Positions 62,191 through 64,000 of a stretch of DNA of 64,000 bases are shown one piece after another. A program made the position numbers and the translations under genes. Within the stretch, counting starts at the first letter, position 1; each line of letters starts with the position of its first letter. The DNA comes from Bradyrhizobium jicamae (GTDB lineage Bacteria; Pseudomonadota; Alphaproteobacteria; Rhizobiales; Xanthobacteraceae). The stretch spans positions 1-64,000 of the forward strand of contig NZ_JAFCJX010000009.1 of NCBI RefSeq assembly GCF_018130695.1, written 5' to 3'. The notes beneath the pieces were generated by a model that saw only the letters and a program-made list of their open reading frames with translations, ran no database searches and had not been told where the DNA came from.

Positions 62191-62958
62191 GTGGCATTCG
62201 AACTGTTCAACCTCGCCGGCAAGCGCGCTCTCGTCACGGGATCGTCGCAGGGCATTGGCCTCGCGATCGCGCGGGGCCTGGCCGAGCATGGCGCTGCCGT
62301 CGTGCTCAACGGCCGTGACCGCGCCAAGCTCGACGCTGCAGCGGCAAGCTTGAAGAGCGCCGGGCACGAGGTCGCTGTCGCCGGCTTCGACGTCACCGCG
62401 CCGGACTCGGTCCGCGACGGCGTTGCGCAGGTCGAACAGGCGATCGGCGCGATCGACATCCTCGTCAACAATGCCGGCATGCAGTTTCGCTCGCCGCTCG
62501 AAGATTTTCCGGCCGAGAAGTGGGAGGAACTGTTCCGCACCAACGTCTCCAGCGCCTTCTATGTTGGCCAAGCCGTGGCACGCCACATGATTGCGCGCGG
62601 CAAGGGCAAGATCATCAACATCGCTTCGGTGCAGAGCGAGCTGGCGCGGCCGGGCATTGCGCCCTACACCGCGACCAAGGGCGCGATCAAGAACCTGACG
62701 CGGGGCATGTGCACGGATTGGGCCAAACACGGCCTGCAGATCAACGCGATCGCGCCGGGCTATTTCAAGACGCCGCTGAACCAGGCGCTGGTCGACAATC
62801 CCGAATTCTCGGCGTGGCTGGAAAAGCGCACGCCGGCCGGCCGCTGGGGCAATGTCGACGAGCTGATCGCCGCCGCCGTATTCCTGTCCGGCAACGGCTC
62901 GTCCTTCGTCAACGGCCACACGCTCTATGTCGACGGCGGGATCACCGTCAGCCTGTAA
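62191..62958 (+). CDS. SDR oxidoreductase, gluconate 5-dehydrogenase-like
   Basis: 255 aa. NAD(P)-binding TGSSQGIG, NNAG in ILVNNAGMQFRSPLEDF, catalytic Ser-Tyr-Lys in NIASVQSELARPGIAPYTATKG and C-terminal VNGHTLYVDGG. Closest in pattern to gluconate 5-dehydrogenase (IdnO/Gno). GTG start with GGAGAAC before it. Confidence 0.9.
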   Translation: MAFELFNLAGKRALVTGSSQGIGLAIARGLAEHGAAVVLNGRDRAKLDAAAASLKSAGHEVAVAGFDVTAPDSVRDGVAQVEQAIGAIDILVNNAGMQFRSPLEDFPAEKWEELFRTNVSSAFYVGQAVARHMIARGKGKIINIASVQSELARPGIAPYTATKGAIKNLTRGMCTDWAKHGLQINAIAPGYFKTPLNQALVDNPEFSAWLEKRTPAGRWGNVDELIAAAVFLSGNGSSFVNGHTLYVDGGITVSL

Positions 62959-62967
62959 CTCGCCGCA

Positions 62968-63873
62968 TCAGCGCTCGTAGCTTGCGGGATCCGGATTGTC
63001 GGAAGGGTGCGCGAAGGCATTGCGCAGCACGGCCGACATCGGAACCTTGAAGTTGAGGCCGTTCGGCGGAACCGGCTGCTCGAACCATTTCTTGTAGAGC
63101 GTCTCGATCTCGGGGCTGCCATAGAGTGCTGATGTGGCGCGGTCGGCCACGGCCTTGAACGGCGCATCGTCCTTCCGCAGCATGATCCCGAAAGGCTCGG
63201 CCTTGGAGAAGGCTTCCTCGCTGATCATGTAGGCAGCGGGATCCCTGGATCGCGCGATCGCCACCGCAAGCTGGACGTCGTCGAGCGCGTAAGCCGCGGC
63301 GCGTCCGGTCTCCAGCATCAGGAACGCTTCGGCCTGATCCTTGGCAGGCACCGCGGTGATGCCGAGGTTGCGCGCGGTGTTGACCTGGTTGAGCTGCACC
63401 ATGTTGGTCGAGCCCGCGACCGCAACGACGGTCTTGCCCTTCAGCTGATCGATGGTGGTGATGTTGTCGGCCTTGCGCGCGGCAAAGCGCGTCGCCGACA
63501 GGAAATGCGAGTTGGTGAAGGACACCTGACGCTGCCGCTCGGCATTGTTGGTCATCGAGGAGCAGACCAGATCGACGGTGCCGTTCACCATCAGCGGGAT
63601 GCGGTTGGAGGAGGTGACCGGCAGCGTCTCGACCGCGATGTTGGAGACGTTGATCTCGCGCTTCACCGCATCGACGATCTTCATGCAGATGTCGACGGCA
63701 TAGCCGATCACCTTCTGGTCGTTGTCGAGATAGCTGAAGGGGACCGCGGCCTCCTGGATGCCCAGGATGATCTTGTTGGTCTCCTTGACCTTCGCCAGCG
63801 TGCCCGTGAGCTCGGCCGCCTGTGCGGAAAATGTAGTCAGGGCAGCCGCAATCATGATCGCAGGCAGTCGCAT
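62968..63873 (-). CDS. ABC transporter solute-binding protein, amino-acid type (family 3)
   Basis: 301 aa. Signal peptide (RLPAIMIAAALTTFSAQAAE), then the family-3 pattern: IILGIQEAAVPFSYLDNDQK, GYAVDICMKIVDAVKRE, NRIPLMVNGTVDLVCSSMTN and LKGKTVVAVAGSTN. Resembles GltI (glutamate/aspartate). No permease or ATPase gene is visible next to it, but the window ends 127 bases upstream. Confidence 0.9.
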   Translation of the reverse strand: MRLPAIMIAAALTTFSAQAAELTGTLAKVKETNKIILGIQEAAVPFSYLDNDQKVIGYAVDICMKIVDAVKREINVSNIAVETLPVTSSNRIPLMVNGTVDLVCSSMTNNAERQRQVSFTNSHFLSATRFAARKADNITTIDQLKGKTVVAVAGSTNMVQLNQVNTARNLGITAVPAKDQAEAFLMLETGRAAAYALDDVQLAVAIARSRDPAAYMISEEAFSKAEPFGIMLRKDDAPFKAVADRATSALYGSPEIETLYKKWFEQPVPPNGLNFKVPMSAVLRNAFAHPSDNPDPASYER

Positions 63874-63974
63874 CGGGACACTCCATTTGGGAGAAGGGAC
63901 GGTGGCACTGGTCTTAGCCGATCCGGTCCGCGCGCGATATCAGCACTTGCTTCTAGGAGCTATCGCGGAATTTT

Positions 63975-64000
63975 ATGAGTGACCGCTTTGCGATGGAACG
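63975..64000 (+). other. Possible start of a truncated gene at the window edge
   Basis: ATG at 63975 (MSDRFAME...) with AGGAGC about 17 bases upstream, too far for a typical site. Only eight codons are visible. Listed only because a gene could begin here. Confidence 0.2.

Overview
The window looks like chromosomal DNA of a Bradyrhizobium-type alphaproteobacterium (Nitrobacteraceae). The reasons are GC-rich coding bias throughout, a cbb3 oxidase cluster with FixI/FixS-type assembly genes behind a FixK/FNR box, CtrA-type TTAA-N7-TTAA sites, many small secreted proteins of rhizobial type, and several families of palindromic interspersed repeats. I see no prophage, transposase, CRISPR array or rRNA operon. 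Two tRNA genes are present (Thr-TGT and Tyr-GTA). The genus is inferred from gene content and memory; no database was searched.

Layout. 0-9.6 kb: interspersed repeats, a DJ-1/PfpI-like membrane-anchored protein, an ornithine cyclodeaminase/mu-crystallin family enzyme, a HAMP-class III adenylate cyclase, a cupin, a PAS protein with an upstream CtrA box, a GIY-YIG protein bracketed by repeats, a rhomboid protease, a CBS-pair protein and a patatin-like phospholipase. 9.7-24.8 kb: an unknown exported protein, a nitroreductase, thrS, two ClpP-fold exported proteins, an MFS carrier, a GrlR-like protein with an upstream CRP-type site, a lipoprotein alpha/beta hydrolase, an APC permease coupled to an unknown exported protein, yidD, an IscU/NifU-like scaffold, folE and hisI. 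24.8-31.8 kb: a minus-strand cbb3 oxidase operon (ccoN-O-Q-P, an 82-aa membrane protein, a DUF2189 membrane protein, ccoI, ccoS), with most junctions overlapping as ATGA. Its promoter region is shared with a divergent SLT transglycosylase and holds both a FixK/FNR box and a CtrA box.

33-38 kb: a DUF2336 protein, a response regulator with an Hpt protein, NAD kinase and an S10 serine carboxypeptidase. 38.9-44.4 kb: a copper/silver efflux operon (Cys-rich exported protein, FixH/YtkA-like protein, CusB with heavy-metal-binding segments, CusA) with no outer-membrane factor. 44.5-57 kb: an acyltransferase, an MFS carrier, a TPR protein, an Omp25/31-type porin and a dense set of small secreted, membrane or cytoplasmic proteins (several only 35-60 aa), plus an autotransporter remnant and a possible small RNA. 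57-64 kb: tRNA-Thr, small exported proteins, dienelactone hydrolase, a NicO-type metal permease, rlmB, tRNA-Tyr, an SDR dehydrogenase and an amino-acid-type solute-binding protein.

The genes working together most clearly are the cbb3 oxidase with its copper-supply assembly factors (ccoI/ccoS), under apparent low-oxygen control, and separately the copper efflux operon about 7 kb away. The perfect TTAA-N7-TTAA sites (three seen) and a perfect TGTGA-N6-TCACA site are the strongest regulatory signals. The most unusual structural observation is the small GIY-YIG gene sandwiched between two related palindromic repeats. No single dramatic new system stands out; the best candidates for undescribed biology are the non-canonical cbb3 operon, the paired exported ClpP-like proteins and the GIY-YIG/repeat unit.
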